Below are positions 1 through 8,412 of a DNA stretch of 64,000 bases, piece after piece; within the stretch, counting starts at the first letter, position 1; each line of letters opens with the position of its first letter. The DNA is from Acetobacteraceae bacterium (GTDB taxonomy: Bacteria > Pseudomonadota > Alphaproteobacteria > Acetobacterales > Acetobacteraceae): NCBI GenBank assembly GCA_027451405.1, contig DAIDJM010000020.1, positions 54,920-118,919 of the forward strand. Reading direction: 5' to 3'. The position numbers and the translations under genes were made by a program. The notes below the pieces were generated by a model. That model saw only the letters and a program-made list of their open reading frames with translations, did no database searches and was not told where the DNA came from.

Positions 1-1
1 G

Positions 2-262
2 ATCATCGGCGCGACCTCGGCCGCGCGCGCCGCCTGCGGCATCACCGACGCGATGCTCGAGAGGGAATTGCCGGCGCAGGAAATCCTCCACGACGTGGCC
101 GCCGAAGCCGAAGAGCTGAGCCTCGCCGAACGCGGCGTCGTGCATCGCGCGCTGGCCCGCGCGAACGGCAACGTTTCCGCCGCGGCCAAGGCGCTCGGCA
201 TCAGCCGCGCCACGCTGCACCGCAAAATGCGCCGGCTCGGATTGCAAACCGTACGGAATTGA
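2..262 (+). CDS. Fis-type transcriptional regulator, C-terminal part (partial)
   Basis: The reading frame is open from the window edge, so only the last 86 residues of a longer protein are visible. The C-terminus is a Fis-family helix-turn-helix: an acidic helix leads into NVSAAAKALGISRATLHRKM, the usual DNA-binding end of sigma-54-dependent activators of the AcoR/NtrC type. The AAA+ and sensor domains, if present, lie outside the window. Activators of this class often sit beside quinoprotein alcohol dehydrogenase genes, so control of the neighbouring porin or xox genes is possible, but that is inference. No clear -24/-12 promoter was found nearby. A response regulator with a Fis domain is the alternative. 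Confidence 0.75.
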   Translation: MIGATSAARAACGITDAMLERELPAQEILHDVAAEAEELSLAERGVVHRALARANGNVSAAAKALGISRATLHRKMRRLGLQTVRN

Positions 263-542
263 GCGCCGGCCCGTCGCGTTGTCGTGAATCGCGCCCGTTT
301 CCGTGCCTGTCCCAGGATCCCGGGTTCGAGATATGCGCTGGTTTCGCCACAGTTTTGGGCAAATCGGCCACCATCGCGCCGCCGCATCGCAATTTCCTTC
401 GTTGAAGACGCGGAAGTCGCTAAATTGTAATAGCTTTTACGGAGCGCTCATCCAGGCCGGCTCAACCGGCGGATGTTGACTCTCCGGGACTTTCAAGTCT
501 GACGGCGGGATCAAAACCTGCCCGCAAAGATCAGGGGGAGAC

Positions 543-2099
543 ATGTTCGGAAGACGAATCCAACTACTCGCAGCGGCAGCGATCGTGCTCGGGGCGGGCG
601 CCGCCCGCGCCGACGACTACACCGACCTGCTCGACATCCTCCGGGCCAAGGGCAGCCTCACGCCGTCCGAGTACAATGCGCTGCGTGCCAAACACATGCA
701 CAACCTGCGCACCGGCCGCCACGGCATTTCCATGACGGCGCCGGAACAGATGGATCAGACGCAGCAGGCCGCCATGCAGGCCGCCGCGTCGGCCGAAGCC
801 GCGCGCCAGACCTCGATGCAGATGCAGGCGGAAATGCAGAAGGTCGAGGACATGATGAACGCGCCGGATATCGTGCGCGCCATGCCCTACAAACCCGGCA
901 ACGGCCTCACCATCAAGGTCGGCAACGTCGATCTGAACGTCTCCGGCATCGTCAACGCGTTCTACACCTTCTCGAGCGCCGACAACGCCACCCCGGGCAC
1001 CGTCGTCGCCGGCGGTCTCACCGACGCCAGCGGCTTCGATTCGTCAGCCGTCCGCAACGGCCTGCTGCCGGGCGCCATCATCGTGTCCGCCAGCACGACG
1101 CAGGACGGCATCGATCTCGATGCGGTGTTCGGCGCCTATCCGGGCATCAACAGCTCGACGAACGGTCCCTTCAACGCCAATTCCGGCGGCAATGCCTCGG
1201 CCCTGGGCACCGCCGGCGTCGATTTCCGTAAAACCTACATCACCGCCGGCACCAAGGATTTCGGCACCGTCAAGCTCGGTCGCGATATCGGCCTCTTTGG
1301 CCAGGACGCGATCCTGAACGACCAGACCCTGCTCGGCGTCGGCGCCACCGGCGGCAACGCCGATCCGGGCAACACATCGCTCGGCCGCATCGGCTACGGC
1401 TACATCTACGCCGACTTCATGCCGCAGATCACCTATATCAGCCCGATCTGGAACGGCTTCCAGGCCAGCATCGGCGTGTTCCAGCCACTCAACGAAGTGG
1501 ATTTCAGCGGCCTCTCGCAAGGTTATCTCAGCCCGACCGTGGTCGGCGGCACGCAGCATAGCGCGCCAATGTTCCAGGGCCGCTTCACCTACGACTACAA
1601 GGCGCCCGACTGGTCCGCCCATCTCTGGGCCGGCTTCATGCAACAGGAAGTCCAGGGCATCGTCACCACAACGACCAGCCGCAAATCGGACTCGGCGGTC
1701 GCCGGAGAAGCCGGCGCCAGCTTCACCTTTGGCCCGTTCGGCCTGCTCGGCTACTACTATCGCGGCCAGGGTGTCGGCACGACCGCGCTGCTCTTCGACG
1801 GACTTGCCCCGAACGGCCAGCTCCGGGATTCGGAAGGCGGTTACATCCAGGGCCTCTGGAAAATCGTCCCCAAGGTCAAGCTCATCGCCAGCTACGGCGT
1901 CAGCAATCTCTATCTCGCGCCCGGCGAAGTCGACCCGACACTCGTACGCCGCAACGACAGCGAGACCGGCGGTGTCTATTACAGCTGGACCGACTGGCTC
2001 ACGCTCGTCGGCGAATACACCCACACGGACAGCAAGAGTCACGGACCCAACAGCGCATCGGCCGATTCGGTCTCTGCGGGCGCTATCCTCTTTTACTGA
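543..2099 (+). CDS. Outer-membrane porin
   Basis: A 518-residue exported protein with a signal peptide of about 23 residues ending in ARA. A short helical segment after the cleavage site (DDYTDLLDILRAKGSLTPSE) and a Q/A-rich coiled stretch near residues 75-105 precede the barrel. The barrel contains the porin-like signature GTVKLGRDIGLFGQDAIL and many alternating aromatic strands, and it ends in a terminal aromatic residue (FY), as outer-membrane beta-barrels do. It should let small polar solutes into the periplasm. An AGGGGGAG ribosome site lies 2 bases before the ATG. The location next to xoxF suggests a role in substrate or lanthanide uptake, which is inference only. A large family A palindrome follows the stop codon. 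Confidence 0.8.
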   Translation: MFGRRIQLLAAAAIVLGAGAARADDYTDLLDILRAKGSLTPSEYNALRAKHMHNLRTGRHGISMTAPEQMDQTQQAAMQAAASAEAARQTSMQMQAEMQKVEDMMNAPDIVRAMPYKPGNGLTIKVGNVDLNVSGIVNAFYTFSSADNATPGTVVAGGLTDASGFDSSAVRNGLLPGAIIVSASTTQDGIDLDAVFGAYPGINSSTNGPFNANSGGNASALGTAGVDFRKTYITAGTKDFGTVKLGRDIGLFGQDAILNDQTLLGVGATGGNADPGNTSLGRIGYGYIYADFMPQITYISPIWNGFQASIGVFQPLNEVDFSGLSQGYLSPTVVGGTQHSAPMFQGRFTYDYKAPDWSAHLWAGFMQQEVQGIVTTTTSRKSDSAVAGEAGASFTFGPFGLLGYYYRGQGVGTTALLFDGLAPNGQLRDSEGGYIQGLWKIVPKVKLIASYGVSNLYLAPGEVDPTLVRRNDSETGGVYYSWTDWLTLVGEYTHTDSKSHGPNSASADSVSAGAILFY

Positions 2100-2106
2100 G
2101 GCGTTT

Positions 2107-2314
2107 GCCTCCGGCGGGCAGGGGCTCTGCCCCTGCACCCCGCTGGGGCCGAAAGGCCCCAGACCCCTTTCCTTTATCGGGGTGGAGAGGGTGGTTTCAT
2201 GCGAGCCGCCGCTCGCTGGGAACCACCCTCTCCACCCCTCTAACTTGATGGGGCCTGGGGCCTTTCGGCCCCAGCGGGGGTGCAGGGGGCAAAGCCCCCT
2301 GCCCGCCGGAGGGA
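2107..2314. repeat. Family A palindromic repeat, two arms with palindromic core
   Basis: A roughly 205-base interrupted palindrome between the convergent porin and DUF2380 genes. The outer arms begin CCTCCGG and end CCGGAGG; each holds a GGGGCTnTGCCCC-type and a GGGGCCGAAAGGCCCC-type small hairpin. The inner part pairs GGTGGAGAGGGTGGTT with AACCACCCTCTCCACC around GCGAGC/GCTCGC near 2201-2216. The arms recur elsewhere in the window and the core does not. It could act as a bidirectional terminator or as a REP-like element. Confidence 0.85.
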
Positions 2315-2318
2315 AGCC

Positions 2319-2870
2319 CTATTTCCGCGAAAGCGTATCCGCCGCCATATCCCCGATATAGGACGCCGCATGTTGCCAGGCGTCGTTCGTGTCGCCGCGA
2401 AACTGCACTTCGCGCGACAGCAGCGCATGCCCGTTCGCACTGTCCATCACATCGACATGCCCGAACTCGATCAGCGTGCTGATCTTATGCACCCCGCCGA
2501 ACACCACGTAGGGCGCATTCTGCTTTTTCGCCGCATTCTGCATCGAGCCCTGATCCAGATTGGAAGCGGAACATGGCGCCGACGCGCACACGAGCGGCAC
2601 CGCATCGAACCCGCGCTGGTCGAGCGCCTGCACGATACCCTGCTGCAGCATCTTGAGCCGCTCGGCATGCGCCGCTACCTGGTCGGTCGGCTCACCGGAC
2701 GTGTCGGCATAGTCAAAGGCCGCGACCGCCACTCTGACGGGAGCGGCGGCACCCAGCGAGGGTGACAGAAGAACCCACACACCGAGGAGAAGACGCGACG
2801 CCGGCGGGCAGGGCTCCGCCTTGCGCAAGCTGGGGCCAAAAGGTCCCAGACCCCTGATATTTTTCATCAT
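2319..2870 (-). CDS. DUF2380-type exported protein of the quinoprotein cluster
   Basis: The body (from about residue 44, PVRVAVAAFDYADTSGE) looks like the DUF2380 family, small periplasmic proteins often found with PQQ-dependent alcohol dehydrogenase genes. The longest frame is 183 residues. Its first 24 residues are encoded inside a family A repeat, which supplies the ATG and the positively charged part of what otherwise reads as a signal peptide (RLLLGVWVLLSPSLGAAA). A GTG at 2780 is the only later start near the domain, but it would leave a signal peptide of about 13 residues without positive charges. The gene is the last in the xoxF-xoxG-xoxJ direction. Its molecular role is unknown. Confidence 0.65.
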   Translation of the reverse strand: MMKNIRGLGPFGPSLRKAEPCPPASRLLLGVWVLLSPSLGAAAPVRVAVAAFDYADTSGEPTDQVAAHAERLKMLQQGIVQALDQRGFDAVPLVCASAPCSASNLDQGSMQNAAKKQNAPYVVFGGVHKISTLIEFGHVDVMDSANGHALLSREVQFRGDTNDAWQHAASYIGDMAADTLSRK

Positions 2871-2944
2871 CCCAACTCCAAAGGGAACGGGGTCCGGAAC
2901 CTATCGGCCCCAGCGGAGGGGCGCCGCGGAGGCAGAGCCTCCCC
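2801..2944. repeat. Family A repeat, degenerate inverted pair
   Basis: The left arm (GGCGGGCAGGGCTCCGCC, then GGGGCC..GGTCCC) and a diverged inverted right arm (GGCCCCAGCGGAGGGG, then GGAGGCAGAGCCTCC) surround an AT-rich centre at about 2851-2885. It lies between xoxJ and the DUF2380 body and overlaps the 5' end of the DUF2380 frame. Confidence 0.7.
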
Positions 2945-2947
2945 GGC

Positions 2948-3790
2948 TCACTGCACCGGTGTTGCGTTCTGATCCGCCGCGAGCGGATGGTTCTGCTCGT
3001 CGAGCAGCGGTATATTGTAGCTCCGGAGGATCTTCGTGATCTGCCCTTCATCCTTGGCGATCACCCCGTTGAGCCGCCGGCGGAAATCGACATCGCCGGG
3101 CCGCACCCCCATGGCGATGTGGTAATCGAGGCGGACGCGGCTGTCCTCGGGATTGATGAACGTGATGCGCAGCTTGTCGCCGTCCTGGTTCGCCCAATAG
3201 CCGGCGATCGGTCCCCAGAGCAGGCCGACATCGACTTTCCCGTCGGCCACGTCGCGAACCATCTGGTGGCCCGGCTGGTCCACGCGCGTATCGACCACCA
3301 GCGGATACACCGCGACGCGATCCATCAGATTATGGCGGATCACCAGATCGGTGGGCGGGGTTTGCGCGATCAGCCCGAACCGCCGCCCGGCGATGTGCCA
3401 ATCGCCGATATGGTCCGCGGTGATATTGTCCGAGAGCCGCGAGATCATCACGTAGCCGGTGTGATAATAGGGATCGGTCGTCGCCAGCTCATCGTTGCCG
3501 ACGACCGTTCCCATGATCACGTCGCAGCGATGCTTCATGAGCGTGGCACGCACGAAGCCCTGACTGTCCGGATACCAGACATAGGTCAGCTTCAGCTTCA
3601 GCTCATGCGCCACGAGCTGCGCGATCTTGTTCTCGAACCCCTCCTGCTTGTCGTTCGAGAACGGCAGGTTGGCGGGATCGGCACAGACACGCAGTTCCGT
3701 CTTCGACACGAGATCAGGCGATTGCTGGGCCATGGCCGGCCCCGCGGCGAGCCAGCCGCCCGCCAGGGCGGCGATCCACGCGATCCTCAT
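2948..3790 (-). CDS. xoxJ: Methanol oxidation periplasmic binding protein XoxJ
   Basis: A 280-residue protein with a signal peptide (MRIAWIAALAGGWLAAGPAMA) and a type 2 solute-binding fold (ELRVCADPANLPFSN, then GFENKIAQLVAHEL). This is the MoxJ/XoxJ family, thought to help activate XoxF or its cytochrome in the periplasm. The ATG at 3790 was preferred over an upstream start at 3841 because it begins the signal peptide and lies 7 bases after the xoxG stop; the longer form would overlap xoxG. The gene order xoxF-xoxG-xoxJ is the classic one and supports the call strongly. Confidence 0.88.
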   Translation of the reverse strand: MRIAWIAALAGGWLAAGPAMAQQSPDLVSKTELRVCADPANLPFSNDKQEGFENKIAQLVAHELKLKLTYVWYPDSQGFVRATLMKHRCDVIMGTVVGNDELATTDPYYHTGYVMISRLSDNITADHIGDWHIAGRRFGLIAQTPPTDLVIRHNLMDRVAVYPLVVDTRVDQPGHQMVRDVADGKVDVGLLWGPIAGYWANQDGDKLRITFINPEDSRVRLDYHIAMGVRPGDVDFRRRLNGVIAKDEGQITKILRSYNIPLLDEQNHPLAADQNATPVQ

Positions 3791-3797
3791 CGGGCGA

Positions 3798-4238
3798 TCA
3801 CTGATTGAGATGCTCGGGGTGGCCACGGCCGAGCGCGCCATCCGAACGCGCCTTCAGGTAGGCATAGATATTGTCGATATTGTCGACGGCATCCTGATTG
3901 AAGCCGAATGCCGGCATTACCTTGTCGTTGGCCGAATTCACGTTCTTGCGGCCATTGATGATGGTTTCCTCGACCTGCTGCTTGGTCATGGTCTTGAGGC
4001 TATCGGTCAGGTTCGGCGCATAGGAGCTGCCGAGCCCGTCCGGCCCGTGACAGCGCATGCAGAGATCGCCGTAATAAAGATAGCCCTTGTAGGTCGCCTC
4101 ATCGACCTTGTTGCCGTCCTTGACGGTGTAGGGCTTCGGCTCCTCCGCGGCGCGCGAGGGCGGCGCGAGCCATGCGCCGGCGCCGATCAGCGTCGCGGCA
4201 CAGCCGAGCAGGATCAGGGAACGAGGCATCGCGATCAT
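3798..4238 (-). CDS. xoxG: Cytochrome c XoxG, electron acceptor of XoxF
   Basis: A 146-residue periplasmic c-type cytochrome. After a signal peptide (about residues 1-31) comes one heme motif CMRCH at residues 60-64, followed by GPDGLGSSYAPNL and a likely axial methionine in KVMPAFG (M108). The length and single heme fit the cL-type cytochromes that take electrons from lanthanide methanol dehydrogenase. It lies between xoxF and xoxJ on the same strand. A strong hairpin with a T-rich tail sits in the gap to xoxF and may lower xoxG relative to xoxF transcription. M4 is an alternative start. Confidence 0.9.
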   Translation of the reverse strand: MIAMPRSLILLGCAATLIGAGAWLAPPSRAAEEPKPYTVKDGNKVDEATYKGYLYYGDLCMRCHGPDGLGSSYAPNLTDSLKTMTKQQVEETIINGRKNVNSANDKVMPAFGFNQDAVDNIDNIYAYLKARSDGALGRGHPEHLNQ

Positions 4239-4282
4239 ACGGAATTCTCCATGCGGCAGCCGGGCATGCCGCGAAAACGAAA

Positions 4283-4314
4283 CCGCCCCGCTCGCGGATT
4301 GGCGAGCGGGGCGG
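4283..4314 (-). terminator. Hairpin with T-rich tail between xoxF and xoxG
   Basis: A perfect 13-bp stem (CCGCCCCGCTCGC / GCGAGCGGGGCGG) with a 6-base loop. On the minus strand it is followed at once by TTTCGTTTT, the layout of an intrinsic terminator. It lies 14 bases after the xoxF stop and about 45 bases before the xoxG start. Partial read-through would give abundant xoxF and less xoxGJ mRNA. Confidence 0.75.
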
Positions 4315-4328
4315 GAAAGTGTCCTCGA

Positions 4329-6128
4329 TTAGTTGGAGAGGCCGAACACCGTCAGCACACCGCCGAGTTGCGTATAGTTCGACAGCTGCTTGTAGGCGCC
4401 GACCGCGCCGAGACCGGCCGTGTCCTCGGTCAGGCCCGCGGCCATGCCGATGCCGGCCCAGCCACCCACGCCGGACAGCACCGCGAGATACTGCTTGCCG
4501 TCATGGGTGAAGGTGTTGACGTTGCCGATGATCCCCGACGGCGTCTTGAACTTGTAGAGCAGGTGTCCGCTCTTCGCGTCCACGACCTTGAGGTAGCCAT
4601 CGAGCGTGCCGTAGGCGACGACGCCGCCGGCCGTCGAGAGCGCCCCCGACCACACCGAGAACGTCTCGGGATCGGACCAGAGGATCCGGCCCTGATTGAC
4701 GTCATAGGCGATGAAATTGCCGAGATTGCTCTGGCCCGGCGGCGGATACATCGACAGCGTCGCGCCCACGAAAGGCTGGCCCGCCGTGTAGCTCACCTTG
4801 AACGGCTCGTAATCCATGCAGACATGGTTGGTCGGCACGTAGAAGACGTGCGTGATCGGCGAGTAGGTCGAAGGCTGTTCGTCCTTCGAACCGAGCGCCG
4901 CCGGGCACACGCCCTTGGTGTTGTGGTCCGCGCCCTGCACGCCCGGACCGTATTTGTCGACCAGCACGGGCCTGCCGGTCGCGAGATCGATCTTGCTCGC
5001 CCAGTTGACCGCGGGATCGTATTTATTCGCCTGCAGCAGCTTGCCGGTCGCGCGATCGAGCACGTAGGCGAAGCCGTTGCGGTCGAAATGCACGAGCGCA
5101 TGGGTCATCTTGCCGTGCACTTCGGTGTCGGCGAGAATCATTTCGTTCACGCCGTCATAGTCCCACTGGTCGTGCGGCGTCATCTGGTAGACCCATTTCG
5201 CCATGCCGGTGTCCGGATCACGCGCGAAGATGGTCATCGACCATTTGTTGTCGCCCGGCCGCTGGGTCGGGTTCCAGGTGCCGGGATTGCCGGAGCCGTA
5301 ATAGACCAGGTTCAGCTTCGGATCGTAGGAGATCCAGCCCCAGGTGCCGCCGCCGCCATTCTTCCACTGATCGCCCTGCCAGGTGGCGAGCGAGCTGTTG
5401 GCGCCGACCGGCTTGCCGAGCTCGGTCGTCTTGTTCGGGTCGAACATGATCATGTTGTCGGGGCCGGAGCTGTAGGCGGTCCAGGCCTTGCTGCCGTCCT
5501 TGATGTTGTAGGCGGTCATGCGGCCCATGATGCCGAACTCGCCGCCCGAGATGCCGACCAGCACCTTGTCCTTGACGACGAGCGGCGCCGAGGTGCCGGT
5601 CTCGCCCTTGCCGATCGGATCGCCGTCCTTCACCGACCACACGACCTTCCCGGTCTTGGCGTCGAGTGCCACCAGCGTCGTGTCGGCCTGGTGCAGGAAG
5701 ATCATGCCGTCGCCGTAAGCCACACCGCGATTGACGGTGTCGCAGCACATCACCGGGATGACGTTCGGATCCTGCTTGGGCTCATACTTCCAGAGGATAC
5801 GGCCGTTATTGTTGAGATCGAGCGCGAACACGGTGTTCGGGAACGGCGTCGAAATATACATCGTGTCGCCGATCACCAGCGGACCACCCTCGTGGCCGCG
5901 CAGCACGCCGGTCGAGAACGTCCAGACCGGATGCAGATTCTTCGCGGTTCGCGTGTTGATCTGCTTCAGCTCGCTGAATCGCTGCGAGCTGTAATTGCCG
6001 AGCGGCATGACCCATTGCGACGGGTCGCCCGACATCTTCTGCAACTCGTCATTGGCCATGGCCGAAGCGCTGCCGAGAACCGTCGCGAGGGCCGCGACGC
6101 AGACAGAGCGCGCCAAACTCTTTCTCAT
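4329..6128 (-). CDS. xoxF: Lanthanide-dependent methanol dehydrogenase XoxF
   Basis: A 599-residue PQQ eight-bladed propeller enzyme oxidising methanol (often on to formate) in the periplasm. Visible hallmarks: a signal peptide ending SAMA; the adjacent cysteines CCDTVNRG at 128-129 that form the PQQ-stacking disulfide; the metal ligands Glu197 (GGEFGI) and Asn281 ([10 protein letters not shown]); and DYD at 323-325. The second Asp of DYD (325) is the lanthanide-specific ligand, replaced by Ala in calcium enzymes (MxaF). Several W-containing propeller motifs follow. The start at 6128 was chosen for the signal peptide and an AGGGAGA site just upstream; an in-frame start at 6176 adds 16 unlikely residues. 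No mxaI small-subunit gene is present. It resembles the XoxF5 clade, but the clade is not proven here. Confidence 0.95.
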   Translation of the reverse strand: MRKSLARSVCVAALATVLGSASAMANDELQKMSGDPSQWVMPLGNYSSQRFSELKQINTRTAKNLHPVWTFSTGVLRGHEGGPLVIGDTMYISTPFPNTVFALDLNNNGRILWKYEPKQDPNVIPVMCCDTVNRGVAYGDGMIFLHQADTTLVALDAKTGKVVWSVKDGDPIGKGETGTSAPLVVKDKVLVGISGGEFGIMGRMTAYNIKDGSKAWTAYSSGPDNMIMFDPNKTTELGKPVGANSSLATWQGDQWKNGGGGTWGWISYDPKLNLVYYGSGNPGTWNPTQRPGDNKWSMTIFARDPDTGMAKWVYQMTPHDQWDYDGVNEMILADTEVHGKMTHALVHFDRNGFAYVLDRATGKLLQANKYDPAVNWASKIDLATGRPVLVDKYGPGVQGADHNTKGVCPAALGSKDEQPSTYSPITHVFYVPTNHVCMDYEPFKVSYTAGQPFVGATLSMYPPPGQSNLGNFIAYDVNQGRILWSDPETFSVWSGALSTAGGVVAYGTLDGYLKVVDAKSGHLLYKFKTPSGIIGNVNTFTHDGKQYLAVLSGVGGWAGIGMAAGLTEDTAGLGAVGAYKQLSNYTQLGGVLTVFGLSN

Positions 6129-6499
6129 GGAAGTCTCCCTGAAGTTTCCACCGTTCCGCCCGATGGCTCGGATCATTGTTGAACGTACTCCGCCGGTTCT
6201 TGAGGAGGGCCGGACCTCGAAGCCGGCCGCTCGCCCGTAAGCGAACCCGACCGGCCTTGCGTCATTTCACAGCGATCGTCGAAGCCAGGCAAGCACCGGG
6301 GTCAAGGCACGAAGCTCGATTGTCGCAACCCTGAGACAGTTCAGCGCCGAGATCCTTGACCAGGCCTTGCAAACGAGCCACCGGCCGCAGTCCGGACGCT
6401 GCCCGCTCGAGATAACAGAAAGCACGCGCCGGCCGCTGACAAGACCCTATCCGCGGGGAGCCGGCACGAAATCCATGCTGCGCCGCAACAGAACGCCGT
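6129..6499. other. Intergenic leader upstream of xoxF
   Basis: A 371-base stretch between the xoxF start and the end of a small minus-strand gene. No convincing gene was found. It should carry the xoxF promoter and 5' leader. I looked for a sigma-54 -24/-12 pair and for clear -35/-10 boxes and saw none I would defend. Confidence 0.5.
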
Positions 6500-6733
6500 T
6501 CAGCCCGGCGCCGCGGCGTCCGGCGCACCACGCTCCGCCTGCGACGGCACGTTCATCTCGCAGCGCCAGCCCTTCAGCACATAGGCCGGATGTTCGCGAA
6601 GATATTCCTGCGCGCGCTGCTGGCCGCTCATCGTGCACCCGACCGGCGACGCCTCGTTGCCCATCGGCAGCCGCCGCTCGACGCACGTCTTGGTGTCCGC
6701 TGCCAGGCAGTATACGATCACCAACTCGATCAT
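6500..6733 (-). CDS. Small conserved hypothetical protein next to xoxF
   Basis: A 77-residue protein starting MIELVIVYCLAADTKTCVER and continuing to about residue 63 with WRCEMN. It has four cysteines (in VYCLA, KTCVE, VGCTM and WRCEM) and a central AQEYLREHPAY helix. Short proteins of this form occur in many alphaproteobacteria, but I cannot name a function. The ATG at 6733 was chosen because conserved-looking sequence begins there; a frame opening at 6775 adds a Cys/Arg-rich lead without merit. The last dozen residues look like low-complexity read-through. It points the same way as xoxF and is divergent from the gene at 6831. Confidence 0.55.
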   Translation of the reverse strand: MIELVIVYCLAADTKTCVERRLPMGNEASPVGCTMSGQQRAQEYLREHPAYVLKGWRCEMNVPSQAERGAPDAAAPG

Positions 6734-6830
6734 CCGCGTGTCTCCGGCCCCCTGCCGCGTGCATCTGCGCAGCATGTTCGCTCTCCGAGCGACAACGCAA
6801 GCATGCGGCCGTGCCGAAACAGGAGGAATT

Positions 6831-7202
6831 GTGCGCGCCTCTGTCCCGATCCTGCTTCCCGCCCTGCTGGCTCTCGCCGCCGTGCTCCCGGTTCACGCGC
6901 AGGACGAAACCCACACGCCGCGCTACAATTATCCCACCGCGGCGCGCGCCGATTATGTGATCGGCTGTCTCGCGGCGAACGGCTTCCAGCGTCAGCTGCT
7001 CGACAAATGCGCCTGCAGCGTCGACGTCATCGCCGATCAGCTGCCCTACCAGGATTACGAAAACGCCGAGACCATTCTCAGCATGCAGCAGGCGAGCGTC
7101 GGCCCGCGCGGCGGCCTCTTCCGCGACACGCCGATCGCCAAGCAGACGCTGCAGAAATTGCGCCGCGCACAGGCCGAAGCCAATCTGCGCTGCGGCGCCT
7201 GA
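6831..7202 (+). CDS. Small Cys-containing periplasmic protein, first gene of the PQQ-linked ABC operon
   Basis: A 123-residue protein with a clean signal peptide (VRASVPILLPALLALAAVLPVHA) and a mature part with four cysteines (GCLAANG, DKCACS, LRCGA). The start is a GTG 4 bases after AGGAGG at 6821-6826; longer frames opening at 6633 or 6774 have no such site. It is followed within 20 bases by the binding-protein gene, so it probably heads that operon. Proteins of this type accompany quinoprotein alcohol oxidation clusters. The function is unknown, and the paired cysteines suggest a disulfide-stabilised periplasmic accessory. Confidence 0.6.
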   Translation: MRASVPILLPALLALAAVLPVHAQDETHTPRYNYPTAARADYVIGCLAANGFQRQLLDKCACSVDVIADQLPYQDYENAETILSMQQASVGPRGGLFRDTPIAKQTLQKLRRAQAEANLRCGA

Positions 7203-7221
7203 CCGGAGCCGCCCCGCCTCG

Positions 7222-8412
7222 ATGCCGCCCTCGCTCCGCCGCGCGGCCGCGCTCGCCTTCGCTCTCGCCGCCGCGCCCGCCGCCCGCGCCGCGGCGCCGA
7301 TCACGATTGCGTATATCGGCCTGCTGCCGGCGCATCCGCCGCCCTCGGCCGAGCTCAACCCGCCGCCGCGCGACCCCGGCCTGCTCGGCGCCGAGCTCGC
7401 GATCGCCGACACCAACACCACCGGGCGCTTCACCGGCCAGGTCTTCGCGCTCGCACCCACCCGCAGCGCCGACCCCGCCGCGCTGCTCCATGCCTTCACC
7501 GCCGAACTCGCGAAGGGACAGCGCCTGTTCGTCACCGACCTTCCCGCCGGTCTGCTGCTCCGCATGGCCGACGCGCCCGGCGCCGACCATGCCGTGCTGC
7601 TCGACGCAACGAGCGAGGATGACCGGCTGCGCGGCGCCGATTGCCGCCGCAACGTGCTGCATCTCGCCCCCAGCCGCGCGATGCTGGCCGATGCGCTCAT
7701 GCAATATCTGGTCACCAAGAACTGGACCAGCCTGATGCTGCTGACCGGCCGCAATCCGGGCGATGCCGACTACGCCGCGGCGATCCGCCACTCGGCCGAG
7801 AAATTCCATCTCAGCATCGATGCCGACCGCCCCTGGACATTCAATCCAGCCGCGCAACAGGCCGATACCGGCCATTTCCAGGTCAATGCCGAAGTCATCA
7901 AGGCGACCCAGGGTGCCAGCTACGACGTGCTGATCGTCGCCGACGAGAGCGACGCGTTCGGCGACGAGCTCTCCTACCGCACGGCGCAGCCCCGCCCCGT
8001 GGCCGGCACGCAGGGGCTCGTGCCCACCGCCTGGTCCCCGGTCATGGACGAATATGGCAGCACGCAATTGCAGCTCCGCTTCCGCGACCTCGCGCACCGG
8101 CCCATGACCAACGCCGATTACGGCGCCTGGCTCGCGGTGCGCGCGGTCGGCGAGGCCGCGACCCGCACCGCCAGCGCCGATCCCGGTGCCATCATCGCCT
8201 ATCTGCAGGGCCCGGACTTTACGCTGGCCGGCTACAAGGGCCCGGAATTCACCTTCCGCTCATGGGACGGACAGCTCCGTCAGCCGATCCTGCTCGCCAG
8301 CCCCCGCTCCATTGTTTCGGTGTCGCCACAGCCCGGCTTCCTCCACCAGACCGACGAGCTCGACACGCTCGGCCCCGACCAGCCGGAAACCGCATGTCAC
8401 TTCAAGCCATGA
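7222..8412 (+). CDS. ABC-type substrate-binding protein of the PQQ-dependent alcohol dehydrogenase system
   Basis: A 396-residue exported protein (signal peptide about 1-25, ending ARA) with a type 1 periplasmic-binding fold like branched-chain amino-acid receptors (ITIAYIGLLPAHPPP, later SYDVLIVADESDAFGDELS and WSPVMDEYGSTQL). It matches the binding-protein component consistently found with quinoprotein alcohol dehydrogenases. Its stop overlaps the propeller gene start (ATGA at 8409). The ligand is not known; the associated transporter has ABC-2 exporter-type architecture, which is unusual for a partner of an import-type receptor. Confidence 0.8.
   Translation: MPPSLRRAAALAFALAAAPAARAAAPITIAYIGLLPAHPPPSAELNPPPRDPGLLGAELAIADTNTTGRFTGQVFALAPTRSADPAALLHAFTAELAKGQRLFVTDLPAGLLLRMADAPGADHAVLLDATSEDDRLRGADCRRNVLHLAPSRAMLADALMQYLVTKNWTSLMLLTGRNPGDADYAAAIRHSAEKFHLSIDADRPWTFNPAAQQADTGHFQVNAEVIKATQGASYDVLIVADESDAFGDELSYRTAQPRPVAGTQGLVPTAWSPVMDEYGSTQLQLRFRDLAHRPMTNADYGAWLAVRAVGEAATRTASADPGAIIAYLQGPDFTLAGYKGPEFTFRSWDGQLRQPILLASPRSIVSVSPQPGFLHQTDELDTLGPDQPETACHFKP

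Noticed and set aside
263..542. Sigma-54 promoter for the porin downstream of the Fis-type regulator
   Set aside because: No TGGCAC-N5-TTGC pair with acceptable spacing was found; only the ribosome site is convincing.
3627..6182. Open frame of 851 codons on the plus strand opposite xoxF
   Set aside because: It is the complement of clear xox genes, is rich in Arg, Ala and His, has no domain and arises from the high GC content.
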